Positions 50,921 to 60,523 of a stretch of DNA of 64,000 bases are shown one piece after another (the stretch's first letter is position 1; each line of letters begins with the position of its first letter). The DNA is from Rhodoblastus sp. 17X3 (lineage in GTDB: Bacteria; Pseudomonadota; Alphaproteobacteria; Rhizobiales; Beijerinckiaceae): assembly GCF_030056575.1 (NCBI RefSeq), contig NZ_JASHHX010000001.1, positions 490,982-554,981 of the forward strand, given 5' to 3'. A program made the translations under genes and the position numbers. The notes beneath the pieces were generated by a model. It ran no database searches. It saw only the letters and a list, made by a program, of their open reading frames with translations, and was not told the DNA's origin.

Positions 50921-52681
50921 ATGTCGAAGATCATGACCGGCGCCGAAATGGTGGTCCAGGCCCTGCAGGACCAGGGCGTGACGCATTTGTTCGGTTATCC
51001 GGGCGGCGCGGTCCTTCCGATCTATGACGCTCTCTTTCACCAGACCAAGATCGAGCATGTCCTCGTCCGCCACGAGCAGGGCGCGGCCCATGCGGCGGAA
51101 GGCTATGCGCGGTCGTCCGGCAAGGTCGGCTGCCTGTTGGTGACTTCCGGCCCGGGCGCGACCAACGCCGTCACCGGCCTCACTGACGCCTTGATGGATT
51201 CGATCCCGCTGGTCTGCATCACCGGCCAGGTGCCGACCCATCTGATCGGCTCGGACGCCTTCCAGGAGGCGGATACGGTCGGCATCACTCGCCATTGCAC
51301 CAAGCACAATTATCTCGTCCGCCGTATCGAGGACCTGCCGCGCATCCTGCACGAGGCGTTCTATATCGCGCGCTCGGGGCGCCCCGGCCCGGTGGTGATC
51401 GACATTCCGAAGGACGTGCAATTCGCCAGCGGGACCTATTCCGCACCGAAGAACGTCCAGCACAAGACCTATCAGCCGCAGCTCAAGGGCGACATCGGCA
51501 AGATCAAGCAGGCCCTGGCCATGATGTCCAAGGCCAGGAAGCCGATCTTCTACACCGGCGGCGGCGTCATCAACGCCGGCCCGCTGGCTTCGACCCTGCT
51601 GCGCGATCTGGTGGCGCAGACCGGCTTCCCGATCACCTCGACGCTGATGGGCCTCGGCGCCTATCCGGCCTCCGGCAAGAACTGGCTCGGCATGCTGGGG
51701 ATGCACGGCTCCTACGAGGCCAATAACGCGATGCATGATTGCGACCTGATGGTCTGCGTCGGCGCGCGTTTCGACGACCGCATCACCGGCCGCCTCGACG
51801 CCTTCGCGCCTTATTCCAAGAAGATCCATATCGACATCGACCCCTCCTCGATCAACAAGAACGTGCCGGTTGATCTCGCCATCATCGGCGACTGCGCCCA
51901 TGTGCTGGAAGACATGGTGCGGCTGTGGCGTTCCGAGGCGCATTCGGTCGAAAAGAAGGCGCTTGCCGAATGGTGGAGCCAGATCGATCGCTGGCGCGGC
52001 CGCAATTCTTTCGGCTACAAGAAGTCCGAGAGCACGATCAAGCCGCAATATGCGGTCGAGCGCCTCTACGCACTGACCAAGGGTCGCAAGACCTACATCA
52101 CGACGGAAGTCGGCCAGCACCAGATGTGGGCCGCGCAGCATTATCGCTTCGAGGAGCCCAACCGCTGGATGACCTCCGGCGGCCTCGGCACCATGGGCTA
52201 CGGCCTGCCGGCGGCGATCGGCGCCCAGCTCGCCAACCGCGATTCGCTGGTGATCGACATCGCGGGCGAGGCTTCGATCCTGATGAACATCCAGGAGCTT
52301 TCGACGGCCAAGCAATATCGCTGCCCGGTGAAGATCTTCATCCTGAACAACGAATATATGGGCATGGTGCGCCAGTGGCAGGAATTGCTGCATGGCGGGC
52401 GCTATTCCTCGTCCTATTCCGAGGCTCTGCCCGATTTCGTCAAGCTCGCCGAGGCCTATGGCCTCAAGGGCATGCGCTGCTCCGATCCGTCGCAGCTCGA
52501 CGCCGCGATCCAGGAAATGATCGACAGCCCCGAGGCGGTGGTGTTCGACTGCGTCGTGGACAAGTCGGAAAACTGCCTGCCCATGATCCCGTCGGGCAAG
52601 GCGCATAACGAGATGATCCTGCCCGACGCGGACGAGGATATCGGCAGCGTCATCGACGACAAGGGCAAGATGCTGGTCTGA
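50921..52681 (+). CDS. ilvB: Acetolactate synthase large subunit
   Basis: ThDP enzyme of valine/leucine/isoleucine synthesis, 586 residues. The catalytic Glu is in VRHEQGAAHAAEGYARSSG, the ThDP motif is GDS-like in IAGEASILMNIQELST, and the FAD/quinone region is PVVIDIPKDVQF. Start at ATG 50921 after GGAGCTGAAA; a GTG/ATG 16 codons upstream belongs to the leader. Followed 48 bases later by the small subunit gene. Controlled by the attenuator upstream. Confidence 0.95.
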   Translation: MSKIMTGAEMVVQALQDQGVTHLFGYPGGAVLPIYDALFHQTKIEHVLVRHEQGAAHAAEGYARSSGKVGCLLVTSGPGATNAVTGLTDALMDSIPLVCITGQVPTHLIGSDAFQEADTVGITRHCTKHNYLVRRIEDLPRILHEAFYIARSGRPGPVVIDIPKDVQFASGTYSAPKNVQHKTYQPQLKGDIGKIKQALAMMSKARKPIFYTGGGVINAGPLASTLLRDLVAQTGFPITSTLMGLGAYPASGKNWLGMLGMHGSYEANNAMHDCDLMVCVGARFDDRITGRLDAFAPYSKKIHIDIDPSSINKNVPVDLAIIGDCAHVLEDMVRLWRSEAHSVEKKALAEWWSQIDRWRGRNSFGYKKSESTIKPQYAVERLYALTKGRKTYITTEVGQHQMWAAQHYRFEEPNRWMTSGGLGTMGYGLPAAIGAQLANRDSLVIDIAGEASILMNIQELSTAKQYRCPVKIFILNNEYMGMVRQWQELLHGGRYSSSYSEALPDFVKLAEAYGLKGMRCSDPSQLDAAIQEMIDSPEAVVFDCVVDKSENCLPMIPSGKAHNEMILPDADEDIGSVIDDKGKMLV

Positions 52682-52729
52682 CGCCACGCTTCGCCAAGTT
52701 GGGACCCATTTCAAGATCGGACGGCCTTC

Positions 52730-53287
52730 ATGAACGCCCAGACCCCCGCCGCGCTCTCGCCCTATTCCTCTTCCAATGGCAAGGCGTCGCGTTCCGAGAC
52801 GCACACACTTTCCGTGCTTGTCGATAACGAACCGGGCGTTCTCGCCCGCGTGGTCGGCCTGTTTTCCGGCCGCGGCTATAATATCGAAAGCCTGACCGTG
52901 GCCGAAGTCGCCCATGCGCAGCAGCTTTCGCGGATCACCATTGTCACCACCGGCACGCCGGAGACGATCGAGCAGATTTCACATCAGCTCGAACGCATTG
53001 TGCCGATCCACAAGGTCACGGACCTGACCATCCTCGGCAACGCCATCCAGCGCGAGCTGGCGATGATCAAGGTGAAGGGAAAGGGCGAGAACCGCATGGA
53101 GGCAATGCGTCTCGCCGAGGCCTTCCGCGCCCGGGTCATCGACGCCTCGCTGGACAGCTTCATTTTCGAACTGACCGGCGCGGCCAAGAAGATCGACGAT
53201 TTCGTCGAGCTGATGCGCCCGATCGGGCTGGTCGAAGTCTCGCGCACCGGCGTCGCCGCCATCACCCGCGGTCCGCAGGGGATGTGA
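52730..53287 (+). CDS. ilvN: Acetolactate synthase small (regulatory) subunit
   Basis: A 185-residue regulatory subunit. The N-terminal ACT domain (HTLSVLVDNEPGVLARVVGLFSGRGYNIESLTV) binds valine for feedback control; the C-terminal domain (REL..IKVKG, ARVIDASLDSFIFELTG) stimulates the large subunit. A 25-residue Ala/Ser-rich N-terminal extension precedes the ACT domain. Also named ilvH. Confidence 0.94.
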   Translation: MNAQTPAALSPYSSSNGKASRSETHTLSVLVDNEPGVLARVVGLFSGRGYNIESLTVAEVAHAQQLSRITIVTTGTPETIEQISHQLERIVPIHKVTDLTILGNAIQRELAMIKVKGKGENRMEAMRLAEAFRARVIDASLDSFIFELTGAAKKIDDFVELMRPIGLVEVSRTGVAAITRGPQGM

Positions 53288-53290
53288 CGG

Positions 53291-55363
53291 TTGGACAAGC
53301 TCGTATCGGGAAGCGGTCTTGGCGCGACCGCGTCGAGACCACTCGCGCATCATGACTTTCGTCCCGACATCAACGGCCTGCGCGCGCTGGCCGTGCTGGC
53401 GGTGCTCGCCTTTCACGGCGGGCTTCCCGTTCCCGGCGGTTTCGCCGGCGTCGACATCTTCTTCGTCATTTCCGGCTTCCTGATCTCGCGGATCATCCTG
53501 AGCGAGCGCGCGGCGGGCGCGTTTTCGCTGCTCAGCTTCTATGGCAAGCGCGTCAAGCGCATTCTGCCGGCGCTGCTGCTGGTGCTGTTTTCGAGCTGGA
53601 TCGTCGCCTATACGCTGCTCGATCCGACCGAGTTCCGCCGTTTCGGCGGCCATATGGAGGCCAGCTCCTATTTCTCGGTCAATCTCTGGCTTTACCGCAA
53701 CGCCGGCGCGCCGGGGGCCTATTTCCTGCCCAACGCCCGCTATTTTCCGCTGCTGCATCTCTGGTCGCTGAGCATCGAGGAGCAGTTCTATCTGGTCTGG
53801 CCCGCGCTGCTGCTCGGCCTGTTCAAGGCGCGCCGGTTCCTGGCGCCCGCTGTCGCTGTCATTTTCCTCGTCTCGCTCGTCTTCTGCATCGTCATGACGG
53901 GCATCGACTCGACGGCCGCCTTCTATTTCCTGAGCGCGCGCGCCTGGGAACTGGCGCTTGGCGCGATGCTGGCGCTGCGCGAGGTATTCTGGCAGCCGGA
54001 CCGGCCTTCGCCGCGCGCCGCCAATCTGGGCGCGGGTCTGGGCCTGTTCATGATGCTGTTCAGCGTCTTCTGGCTCCTGAACGAGGCGGCGCCCTGGCCG
54101 GGTTCCCTGGCGCTCGTTCCCACCGTCGGCTGCGCTTTGGTCATCGCCTCGCCGGGCGCGCGGATCAGCCAGATCGTGTTCGGAAATCGCGTCGCGCAGT
54201 TTTTTGGCCTGATCTCCTATCCGCTTTATCTCTGGCATTGGCCGCTGCTGTCCTTCGCTCATAACCAGATCGGCGATCATCTCCCTCCGGCGCTCACGGC
54301 GGGCCTGCTCGGGTTGTCGGTCCTGCTGGCTTTTCTGACCTGGCGTTACCTTGAAGGCCCCGTCGCGGCGGCCTATAGCCGCAAGCCTCTGGCCGTGGCG
54401 GCGCCGCTGCTGGCCGGGCTCGCGCTCGCGGGGCTGCTCGGCAGCGTCACCCGCTCGACCAATGGTTTTCCGCACCGCTTTCCCGATCCGGTGCTGACGG
54501 TGTTCAACTATCAGCTTGGCGGCGGCGACGGCCCGGTCGAAAAGCTCCGTTGCAGCGAAAATCGCGTCCACGACCGGGACTCGATCGACAAGGCGCGCGA
54601 GAAGGCCAAGGCCTTCTTCAGCGAGCGGAATTGCGCCAGGCTCGACCATCCCGGCAAGCCAACCATCGTTTTCCTCGGCGATTCACACATGCTGCATCTG
54701 CTCGCCGGCCTTAGAAGCGCCTATGGCGACAACGTCAACATTGTCGTGCTGTCGTCGCTGGGCTGCGCTCCGCTCATCGCGCAGACCGACTGGCGCGGCG
54801 GCATCACGGGATCGTCGCGCTGCCGGGCGGTCAATGAGGAGATTGTCCGCAACATTGTCGGGCTCCAGCCCGCGGCCATCGTCGTCGGCGCCTATTTCGC
54901 GGAGTTCTATTATGGCTATGTCCGCTATCTGCCGGACTTTCTGAAGCAGTTCGACGCCAATGTCGCGGCTTTGCGTCAGGCCGGCGTGCAGGCGCCCCTT
55001 TTCGTGCTGGGGCAGGTGCCGACCTGGTCGCCCGGCCTGCCGATTCTGGTGGGCCGCGAAGTGCTCGCCGGTCGCGTTCCAAGCGAAATCTCGCGCGAAA
55101 ATCTGAACCCGGAAAGCCTCGAAATCGACGCGCTCTTCGCCGCGCACAAGTGGGGTGAAAACGTCTTCTACATTTCGCAGGCCGCAAAACTTTGCGGGGA
55201 ACAGGGCTGCCGCCGCTTCGTCGGACCGCGCGTGCCCGATGACATGATCGCCACCGACTATGGCCATTACAGCAACGCCGGCTCGATCTATGCGGTGAAG
55301 AATTTCCTCGTCCCGGCGCTTGCGCCGGCGTTGGCGGCCGCGAAGGCGCAGAAGCCGAACTGA
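53291..55363 (+). CDS. OafA/YrhL-type acyltransferase with SGNH domain
   Basis: A 690-residue membrane O-acyltransferase (acyltransferase 3 family). The membrane domain starts RPDINGLRALAVLAVLAFH, contains GVDIFFVISGFLI, the LWSLSIEEQFYLVWP motif and about ten helices. The C-terminal SGNH hydrolase-like domain has GDSH (VFLGDSHMLHLL) and the final DYGHYSNAG with Asp/His. Such enzymes acetylate O-antigen, lipid or peptidoglycan sugars. TTG start three bases after the ilvN stop; co-transcription with ilvBN is likely but functionally unrelated. Confidence 0.88.
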   Translation: MDKLVSGSGLGATASRPLAHHDFRPDINGLRALAVLAVLAFHGGLPVPGGFAGVDIFFVISGFLISRIILSERAAGAFSLLSFYGKRVKRILPALLLVLFSSWIVAYTLLDPTEFRRFGGHMEASSYFSVNLWLYRNAGAPGAYFLPNARYFPLLHLWSLSIEEQFYLVWPALLLGLFKARRFLAPAVAVIFLVSLVFCIVMTGIDSTAAFYFLSARAWELALGAMLALREVFWQPDRPSPRAANLGAGLGLFMMLFSVFWLLNEAAPWPGSLALVPTVGCALVIASPGARISQIVFGNRVAQFFGLISYPLYLWHWPLLSFAHNQIGDHLPPALTAGLLGLSVLLAFLTWRYLEGPVAAAYSRKPLAVAAPLLAGLALAGLLGSVTRSTNGFPHRFPDPVLTVFNYQLGGGDGPVEKLRCSENRVHDRDSIDKAREKAKAFFSERNCARLDHPGKPTIVFLGDSHMLHLLAGLRSAYGDNVNIVVLSSLGCAPLIAQTDWRGGITGSSRCRAVNEEIVRNIVGLQPAAIVVGAYFAEFYYGYVRYLPDFLKQFDANVAALRQAGVQAPLFVLGQVPTWSPGLPILVGREVLAGRVPSEISRENLNPESLEIDALFAAHKWGENVFYISQAAKLCGEQGCRRFVGPRVPDDMIATDYGHYSNAGSIYAVKNFLVPALAPALAAAKAQKPN

Positions 55364-55391
55364 ACCGCGTGCCGCGCGCGTGAAAAAAGAG

Positions 55392-55420
55392 AAGGCCCGC
55401 TTGCCGGCGGGCCTTTTTTT
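55392..55420 (+). terminator. Rho-independent terminator after the acyltransferase gene
   Basis: AAGGCCCGC / GCGGGCCTT stem with a 6-base loop and seven T after GCC. It ends the ilvB-ilvN-acyltransferase transcript and stands between convergent genes. Confidence 0.88.
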
Positions 55421-55438
55421 GTGGGCGTCTGGCTGTCG

Positions 55439-56548
55439 TCAGCCTCTTTTCAGATTGGGATGCACCGTCTTGTCGATGATGTGCAGGTCGTGGCCGATGA
55501 CATGCTCGGTCGAGCCGACGATCAGCGGGTCCGGCGGGCGGACGATGCTCAGATCCTTGTTGGGATAGGGCAGGGACCACAGGAAATGCGTCATGCAGGC
55601 GAGGCGGGCGCGCTTCTTGTCGTCGGATTTGACGATGATCCAGGGCGCGTCGGCAGTGTCCGTATAGAAGAACATCGCTTCCTTGGCCTCAGTATATTCG
55701 TCCCATTTGCCGAGCGAGGCGAGGTCGATCGGCGAGAGCTTCCATTGCTTGAGCGGATCGTCCTTGCGGGCCTCGAAGCGGCGGCGCTGCTCCTCGCGCG
55801 AGACCGAGAACCAGTATTTGAACAATCTGACGCCCGACCGCGTCAGCATGCGTTCGACTTCCGGGCACTGGCGCATGAATTCGAGATAATCGGTCGGGGT
55901 GCAGAAGCCCATCACGCGCTCGACGCCGGCGCGATTATACCAGGAGCGGTCAAACAGGCATATTTCGCCGGCCGACGGCAATTGCGAGATATAGCGCTGG
56001 AAGTACCATTGCGTGCGCTCGCGTTCGGTCGGCTTCTGCAGCGCCACCACGCGGGCCGTGCGGGGGTTCATATGCTCCATGTAGCGCTTGATCGTGCCGC
56101 CCTTGCCGGCGGCGTCGCGGCCTTCAAACAGCATGACGATCTTCTCGCCGGTCTGTTCGACCCAGCGCTGCGCCTTGAGCAATTCCTGCTGCAATTTCAG
56201 CATGTGCTCTTCATAGGGCGCGGTGCGCATGCGCGCGGCATAGGGATACTCGCCGGTCTCGAACACGCGGCGGATCGCGGCGGGGTCGTGACGCATCTGG
56301 GCGAGATGGTGCTGCGGGCTGTCGGCGGCGCCAGCCTCGGCCCCGAGCTCGGCCCCCGCCTTGGCCTCGGCCTTGGCCTTGGGTTTGGTCACGGGCTTTC
56401 TTGTCGCGGCGGCGTTCGCCGGCGCGAGGGCCTTGGCCGGCGTCGGAGCGACGGTCAGGGACGGCAAGGTGGGCGCCGGCGCGGGCGCGACGTTGGCGGG
56501 CTCCGGCGCGGCGACGACGGTTTCGGCTTTGTCGGTTTTTTGGTCCAA
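55439..56548 (-). CDS. ppk2: Polyphosphate kinase 2 with H1-like N-terminal tail
   Basis: A 369-residue PPK2. The Walker A is FEGRDAAGKGGTIKRY, the Walker B FDRSWYNRAGVERVMGF, and further family motifs are QRYISQLP and WHxxW-like segments. It transfers phosphate between polyphosphate and nucleotides. The first 75 residues are Ala/Pro/Lys-rich (KPVTKPKAKAEAKAGAELGAEAGAA), like a histone H1 or PhaP-type tail. TTG start five bases after GGAGGAAG. Class (ADP or GDP specific) not resolved. Confidence 0.92.
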   Translation of the reverse strand: MDQKTDKAETVVAAPEPANVAPAPAPTLPSLTVAPTPAKALAPANAAATRKPVTKPKAKAEAKAGAELGAEAGAADSPQHHLAQMRHDPAAIRRVFETGEYPYAARMRTAPYEEHMLKLQQELLKAQRWVEQTGEKIVMLFEGRDAAGKGGTIKRYMEHMNPRTARVVALQKPTERERTQWYFQRYISQLPSAGEICLFDRSWYNRAGVERVMGFCTPTDYLEFMRQCPEVERMLTRSGVRLFKYWFSVSREEQRRRFEARKDDPLKQWKLSPIDLASLGKWDEYTEAKEAMFFYTDTADAPWIIVKSDDKKRARLACMTHFLWSLPYPNKDLSIVRPPDPLIVGSTEHVIGHDLHIIDKTVHPNLKRG

Positions 56549-56682
56549 GCTGACTTCCTCCAGGCGGCGGATATGCGAAGCCCGACGCGCGCAAGGCGCC
56601 CCGGCAGGTTGTTGTCACGCTATTGTAATAATTGCGCGTCCGCCATGATCCGGCGCAATGCCGAGGAAAGAAAAAGGCCGAC

Positions 56683-58287
56683 TCAGGCCCCCGCCTTGAG
56701 CAATTTGTAGTCGATGGCATCGAGCAAGGCCTGGAAAGAGGCGTCGATCAGATTGGGCGAGACGCCGACGGTGGTCCAGGTCTCGCCATTCAAGTGCTCG
56801 CCGTTCTTGTCGCCGAATTCGATCAGCACGCGCGTCACCGCGTCCGCGCCGCCCTGGAACACGCGCACGCGGAAGTCGAGCAGTTCGATATCGGCGATAT
56901 ATTTCTGATATTTGCCGAGATCCTTGCACAGCGCGACATAGAGCGCATGAACGGGTCCGTTGCCCTCGGCTGCCGAGATCAGGTTCTCGCCGTCGATCTT
57001 CACCCGCACTGTGGCTTCGGAGAACGTCTCCAGCTCGCCTTGCGCATTATGGCGGCGCTCGACATCGACGCGGAAGCGCTCGACCTCGAAATAATCCGGC
57101 ACATGGCCGAGCACGCGCCGCGCCAGCAGTTCGAAACTGGCGTCGGCGCCCTCATAGGCGTAGCCCTGCGCCTCTTTCTCCTTCACCGCGTTCAGCAGCC
57201 GCAATACGCGGGGGTCGTCCTTGGCGACGGCCACGCCCAGCCGCTCCAGTTCGGCGAGGATGTTGGACTTCCCGGCCTGGTCGGAAACCAGCACGCGGCG
57301 GACGTTGCCGACCGTGTCGGGCGTCACATGCTCATAGGTGCGCGGGTCCTTCATCACCGCCGAAGCGTGGATGCCGGCCTTGGTCGCGAAGGCCGAGGCG
57401 CCGACATAGGGCGCGTGGCGGTCGGGCGCCCGGTTGAGCAATTCGTCGAGCGTATGGCTCAGCTTGGTCAGGCCGCGCAGGCTCTCCAGCGTCACGCCGA
57501 TATCGTATTTCTCGGAAAACTCCGGCTTCAGCAACAGCGTCGGGATGATCGAGCAGAGATTGGCGTTGCCGCAGCGCTCGCCCAGTCCGTTCAGCGCGCC
57601 CTGGATCTGGCGGACGCCGCCGCGCAATGCGGCCAGCGAATTGGCGACCGCCTGTTCGGTGTCGTTATGGGCGTGGATGCCGAGATGATCGCCGGGCACG
57701 CGCGCCGCGACCGCGCGCACGATGGCCTCGATTTCGTGGGGAAGCGTGCCGCCATTGGTGTCGCACAGCACGACCCAGCGCGCGCCCGCCTTGTAGGCGG
57801 CCTCGGCGCAGGCCAGCGCATATTCCGGATTGGCCTTGTAGCCGTCGAAGAAATGTTCGCAATCGACGATCGCCTCGCGGCCCGCCGCCACGGCGGCGCC
57901 AACGCTGTCGGTCACGCCTTCGAGATTTTCCTCCAAACTGCAGCCGAGCGCGACATGGACCTGATAGTCCCAGCTCTTGGCGACGAAGACGATGGTGTCG
58001 GCGGCGCTGTCCAGCAGCGCGGCGACGCCCGGATCGTTGGCCGCGGAGCGTCCCGCCCGCTTCGTCATTCCGAAGGCCGCGAAATGCGCATTGGTTGTCC
58101 TTCGAGACTTGAAAAACTCCGTGTCCAGCGGATTGGCGCCGGGATAGCCGCCCTCGATGTAATCCACGCCAAGCGCGTCGAGCAGACCCGCGATCTGCTT
58201 CTTGTCGTCGAGCGAGAAATCGACGCCCGTGGTTTGGGCGCCGTCGCGCAGGGTGGTGTCAAACAGAGTGACGCGTTCGCGGCTCAT
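56683..58287 (-). CDS. cimA: (R)-citramalate synthase
   Basis: Condenses pyruvate and acetyl-CoA to citramalate, the threonine-independent route to isoleucine. 534 residues. It has FDTTLRDGAQTTGV at the N-terminus, the GIHAHNDTEQAVANS metal site, GAFGERCGNA-like NGLGERCGNANL, and a C-terminal LeuA regulatory domain (YKYIADIELLDFRVRVFQGG). The GAQTTGV variant distinguishes CimA from LeuA. The ATG overlaps the upstream GNAT gene's stop by 4 bases. Confidence 0.93.
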   Translation of the reverse strand: MSRERVTLFDTTLRDGAQTTGVDFSLDDKKQIAGLLDALGVDYIEGGYPGANPLDTEFFKSRRTTNAHFAAFGMTKRAGRSAANDPGVAALLDSAADTIVFVAKSWDYQVHVALGCSLEENLEGVTDSVGAAVAAGREAIVDCEHFFDGYKANPEYALACAEAAYKAGARWVVLCDTNGGTLPHEIEAIVRAVAARVPGDHLGIHAHNDTEQAVANSLAALRGGVRQIQGALNGLGERCGNANLCSIIPTLLLKPEFSEKYDIGVTLESLRGLTKLSHTLDELLNRAPDRHAPYVGASAFATKAGIHASAVMKDPRTYEHVTPDTVGNVRRVLVSDQAGKSNILAELERLGVAVAKDDPRVLRLLNAVKEKEAQGYAYEGADASFELLARRVLGHVPDYFEVERFRVDVERRHNAQGELETFSEATVRVKIDGENLISAAEGNGPVHALYVALCKDLGKYQKYIADIELLDFRVRVFQGGADAVTRVLIEFGDKNGEHLNGETWTTVGVSPNLIDASFQALLDAIDYKLLKAGA

Positions 58288-58781
58288 TGGACCTGTTCTT
58301 TCACGGGGGCGAGCTTTTTTGTCATGGTGGTGTTGCCCAGGACTTCATCGCCAACAAAAACCATGTTGCGCTGGAGCGGCGCATAGTTGCGTCCGGCGAA
58401 GAAGGGCTGCGCGCAATCGGAGACGTCGGCGGTGAGGATCACGGCGTGACGCGCGCCCGCGAGCTTTTCCATTGCGTCGCATAGTTGCGTCGCCACGCGC
58501 TTGCGGGCGAAGGAGGGATGGACATAGAGCATGTCCAGCGAATTCGCGCCCTTGAGGCTGGCGAAGCCGGCGATTTCGCCGCCGATCAGGGCGACGATGG
58601 TCAGGGCGCCGGCGAGCTTTTGCGCGAAGGCGGCTTCATCGTCGGCAAGCGCCGCCCAGGCGTCGATTTGCGCGTCGCTGTAATCCTCCTGCGCCAGCTC
58701 CTCGATGCTGGCGCGAAACAAGGCGGCGAGCAAAGGCGTGTCGGCTGGCAGGGCCGGGCGCAGGGCGATCTTTGTGGCCAT
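58284..58781 (-). CDS. GNAT family N-acetyltransferase
   Basis: A 165-residue acetyltransferase. Motif A is seen as LYVHPSFARKRVATQLCDAME (V-x-P-x-x-x-x-x-G-type site with Lys/Arg-rich loop). Start at [15 protein letters not shown], the family's usual N-terminus; a start 27 codons earlier would overlap the small membrane protein gene. Acceptor unknown. Between cysS and cimA in one overlapping operon. Confidence 0.83.
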   Translation of the reverse strand: MATKIALRPALPADTPLLAALFRASIEELAQEDYSDAQIDAWAALADDEAAFAQKLAGALTIVALIGGEIAGFASLKGANSLDMLYVHPSFARKRVATQLCDAMEKLAGARHAVILTADVSDCAQPFFAGRNYAPLQRNMVFVGDEVLGNTTMTKKLAPVKEQVQ

Positions 58782-58924
58782 CACAGCAATCCATACCAAT
58801 GCAACGTGAACCCCGCGACCAAAGCCAGCACGACCAGCTTCGCCACGAGATAAATGAGCCAATGGGCCGGGAAAGGCAGCGAGTCGCGCCAGTTCTTTTC
58901 CTTGTCGTCGGATGGTTCGCTCAT
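58781..58924 (-). CDS. 47-residue single-pass membrane protein
   Basis: Small protein [20 protein letters not shown] followed by one membrane helix ([21 protein letters not shown]). Its ATG overlaps the cysS stop (ATGA) and its stop shares a base with the GNAT start. The overlaps and the clear helix argue that it is real. Function unknown. Confidence 0.65.
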   Translation of the reverse strand: MSEPSDDKEKNWRDSLPFPAHWLIYLVAKLVVLALVAGFTLHWYGLL

Positions 58925-60363
58925 CCCGCGACCTCCCATTCCGTGGTCGGCTCGCCGGTCGTCTTGTCCTTGCCGTCCTTGAGCTTCACGCCCATGTCGG
59001 CCAGCAGGTCGCGCAACCGGTCGGATTCCGCGAAATTCCGGGTTTTCCGCGCGGCGAGGCGTTCCGACACCAGTTTTTCCACTTCCGCGACGTCGACCGC
59101 GAGTTCCGGACCCTTCTGGTCCCAGGCGGCGGGATCGTCCTCCAGCAGGCCCAACAGGTTCGCGGCGCGCAAAAGCTTTTCGGCCTCCGCTCTCGCGGTC
59201 TGGCTGTCGCTCTCGCGCGGCTCGGCCTTGGCCGCCATGGCGTGCAGTTCGGCCATGGCGCGCGGGATGTTGAGATCGTCGCACAGCGCCTCGGCGAAGG
59301 CCTGACGCAAAGGCGCGTCAAAGGCGGTATCGGAATTGACGCCTTGCGCGCGCAAAATGGCGTACCAGCGCGAAAGGGTCTTTTCGGCTTCTTCCAGCGC
59401 CTTCACGGTCCAGTCTATCGGCTGGCGGTAATGGCTGCGCATCATGGCGAGGCGCAGAACCTCGCCCCTCCAGGCCTTGCCGCCGAATTTGTCGCTGTGC
59501 AGCAGCTCGTGGATGGTGACGAAATTGCCGAGGCTCTTCGACATTTTCTCGCCTTCGACCTGCAGGAAGCCGTTATGCATCCAGACGTTCGCCATCACGT
59601 CATGGCCGAAGGCGCAGCGGGTCTGGGCGATTTCGTTCTCGTGATGCGGGAAGACGAGATCGATGCCGCCGCCGTGGATGTCGAACATCTCGCCAAGATG
59701 CTTGTGCGACATGGCCGAGCATTCGAGATGCCAGCCCGGACGGCCACGGCCCCACGGGCTGTCCCAGCCCGGCTCGCTCTCCTTCGAGGGCTTCCAGAGC
59801 ACAAAATCCATCTCGCCCTTCTTGTAGGGCGCGACATCGACGCGGGCGCCCGCGATCATGTCGTCAAGCGGACGGCGCGACAGCGCGCCATAGTCCGGCA
59901 TCGAGGGCACGTCGAACAGCACGTGGCCGTCGGCGGCATAGGCGTGGCCATTGGCGATCAGCTTCTCGATGATCGCGATCATTTCCGCAATATGCTCGGT
60001 GGCGCGCGGCTGCACGTCGGGCGGCAGGCAGTTCAGCGCCGCCACATCTTCCTGAAAGACGCGGTTGGTTTCTTCCGTCAGTTCGCGGATCGTGATGGCG
60101 CGCTCGGCGGCGCGGGCGTTGATCTTGTCGTCCACGTCGGTGATGTTGCGGACATATTTGACGTGATCCGCGCCATATTTTTCGCGCAGCAGGCGGTACA
60201 GAACGTCGAAGACGATCAATGGCCGGGCGTTGCCGATATGGGCGAAATCATAGACGGTCGGCCCGCAGACATAGAGCCGCACATGGTCCGGATCGAGCGG
60301 GACAAAGATCTCACGCTCGCGCGAAAGCGTGTTGTAAAGTTTGAGCGGCGTCGAAACGGACAT
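58921..60363 (-). CDS. cysS: Cysteinyl-tRNA synthetase
   Basis: A 480-residue class Ia synthetase. The HIGH motif is HIGN ([11 protein letters not shown]), the first zinc Cys is in YVCGPTVYD, and KMSKS is in [10 protein letters not shown]. The other zinc ligands are in [18 protein letters not shown] preceded by GGGGGATTC. First gene of cysS, small membrane protein, GNAT, cimA. Confidence 0.96.
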   Translation of the reverse strand: MSVSTPLKLYNTLSREREIFVPLDPDHVRLYVCGPTVYDFAHIGNARPLIVFDVLYRLLREKYGADHVKYVRNITDVDDKINARAAERAITIRELTEETNRVFQEDVAALNCLPPDVQPRATEHIAEMIAIIEKLIANGHAYAADGHVLFDVPSMPDYGALSRRPLDDMIAGARVDVAPYKKGEMDFVLWKPSKESEPGWDSPWGRGRPGWHLECSAMSHKHLGEMFDIHGGGIDLVFPHHENEIAQTRCAFGHDVMANVWMHNGFLQVEGEKMSKSLGNFVTIHELLHSDKFGGKAWRGEVLRLAMMRSHYRQPIDWTVKALEEAEKTLSRWYAILRAQGVNSDTAFDAPLRQAFAEALCDDLNIPRAMAELHAMAAKAEPRESDSQTARAEAEKLLRAANLLGLLEDDPAAWDQKGPELAVDVAEVEKLVSERLAARKTRNFAESDRLRDLLADMGVKLKDGKDKTTGEPTTEWEVAG

Positions 60364-60523
60364 GAATCCCCCAGGCTTTGGCCGGGACGTCGATCTCGAT
60401 GGATTTGGGGAGACATGACGGCGCCAGCCAGCTTGCAGCTAGCTGATAATCGAAATCCGGCAAAGAATGTTCGAATGCGTCATGGCCGCACCATGCTGAT
60501 TTCAGCCGGCGCCGTCAAGGATT

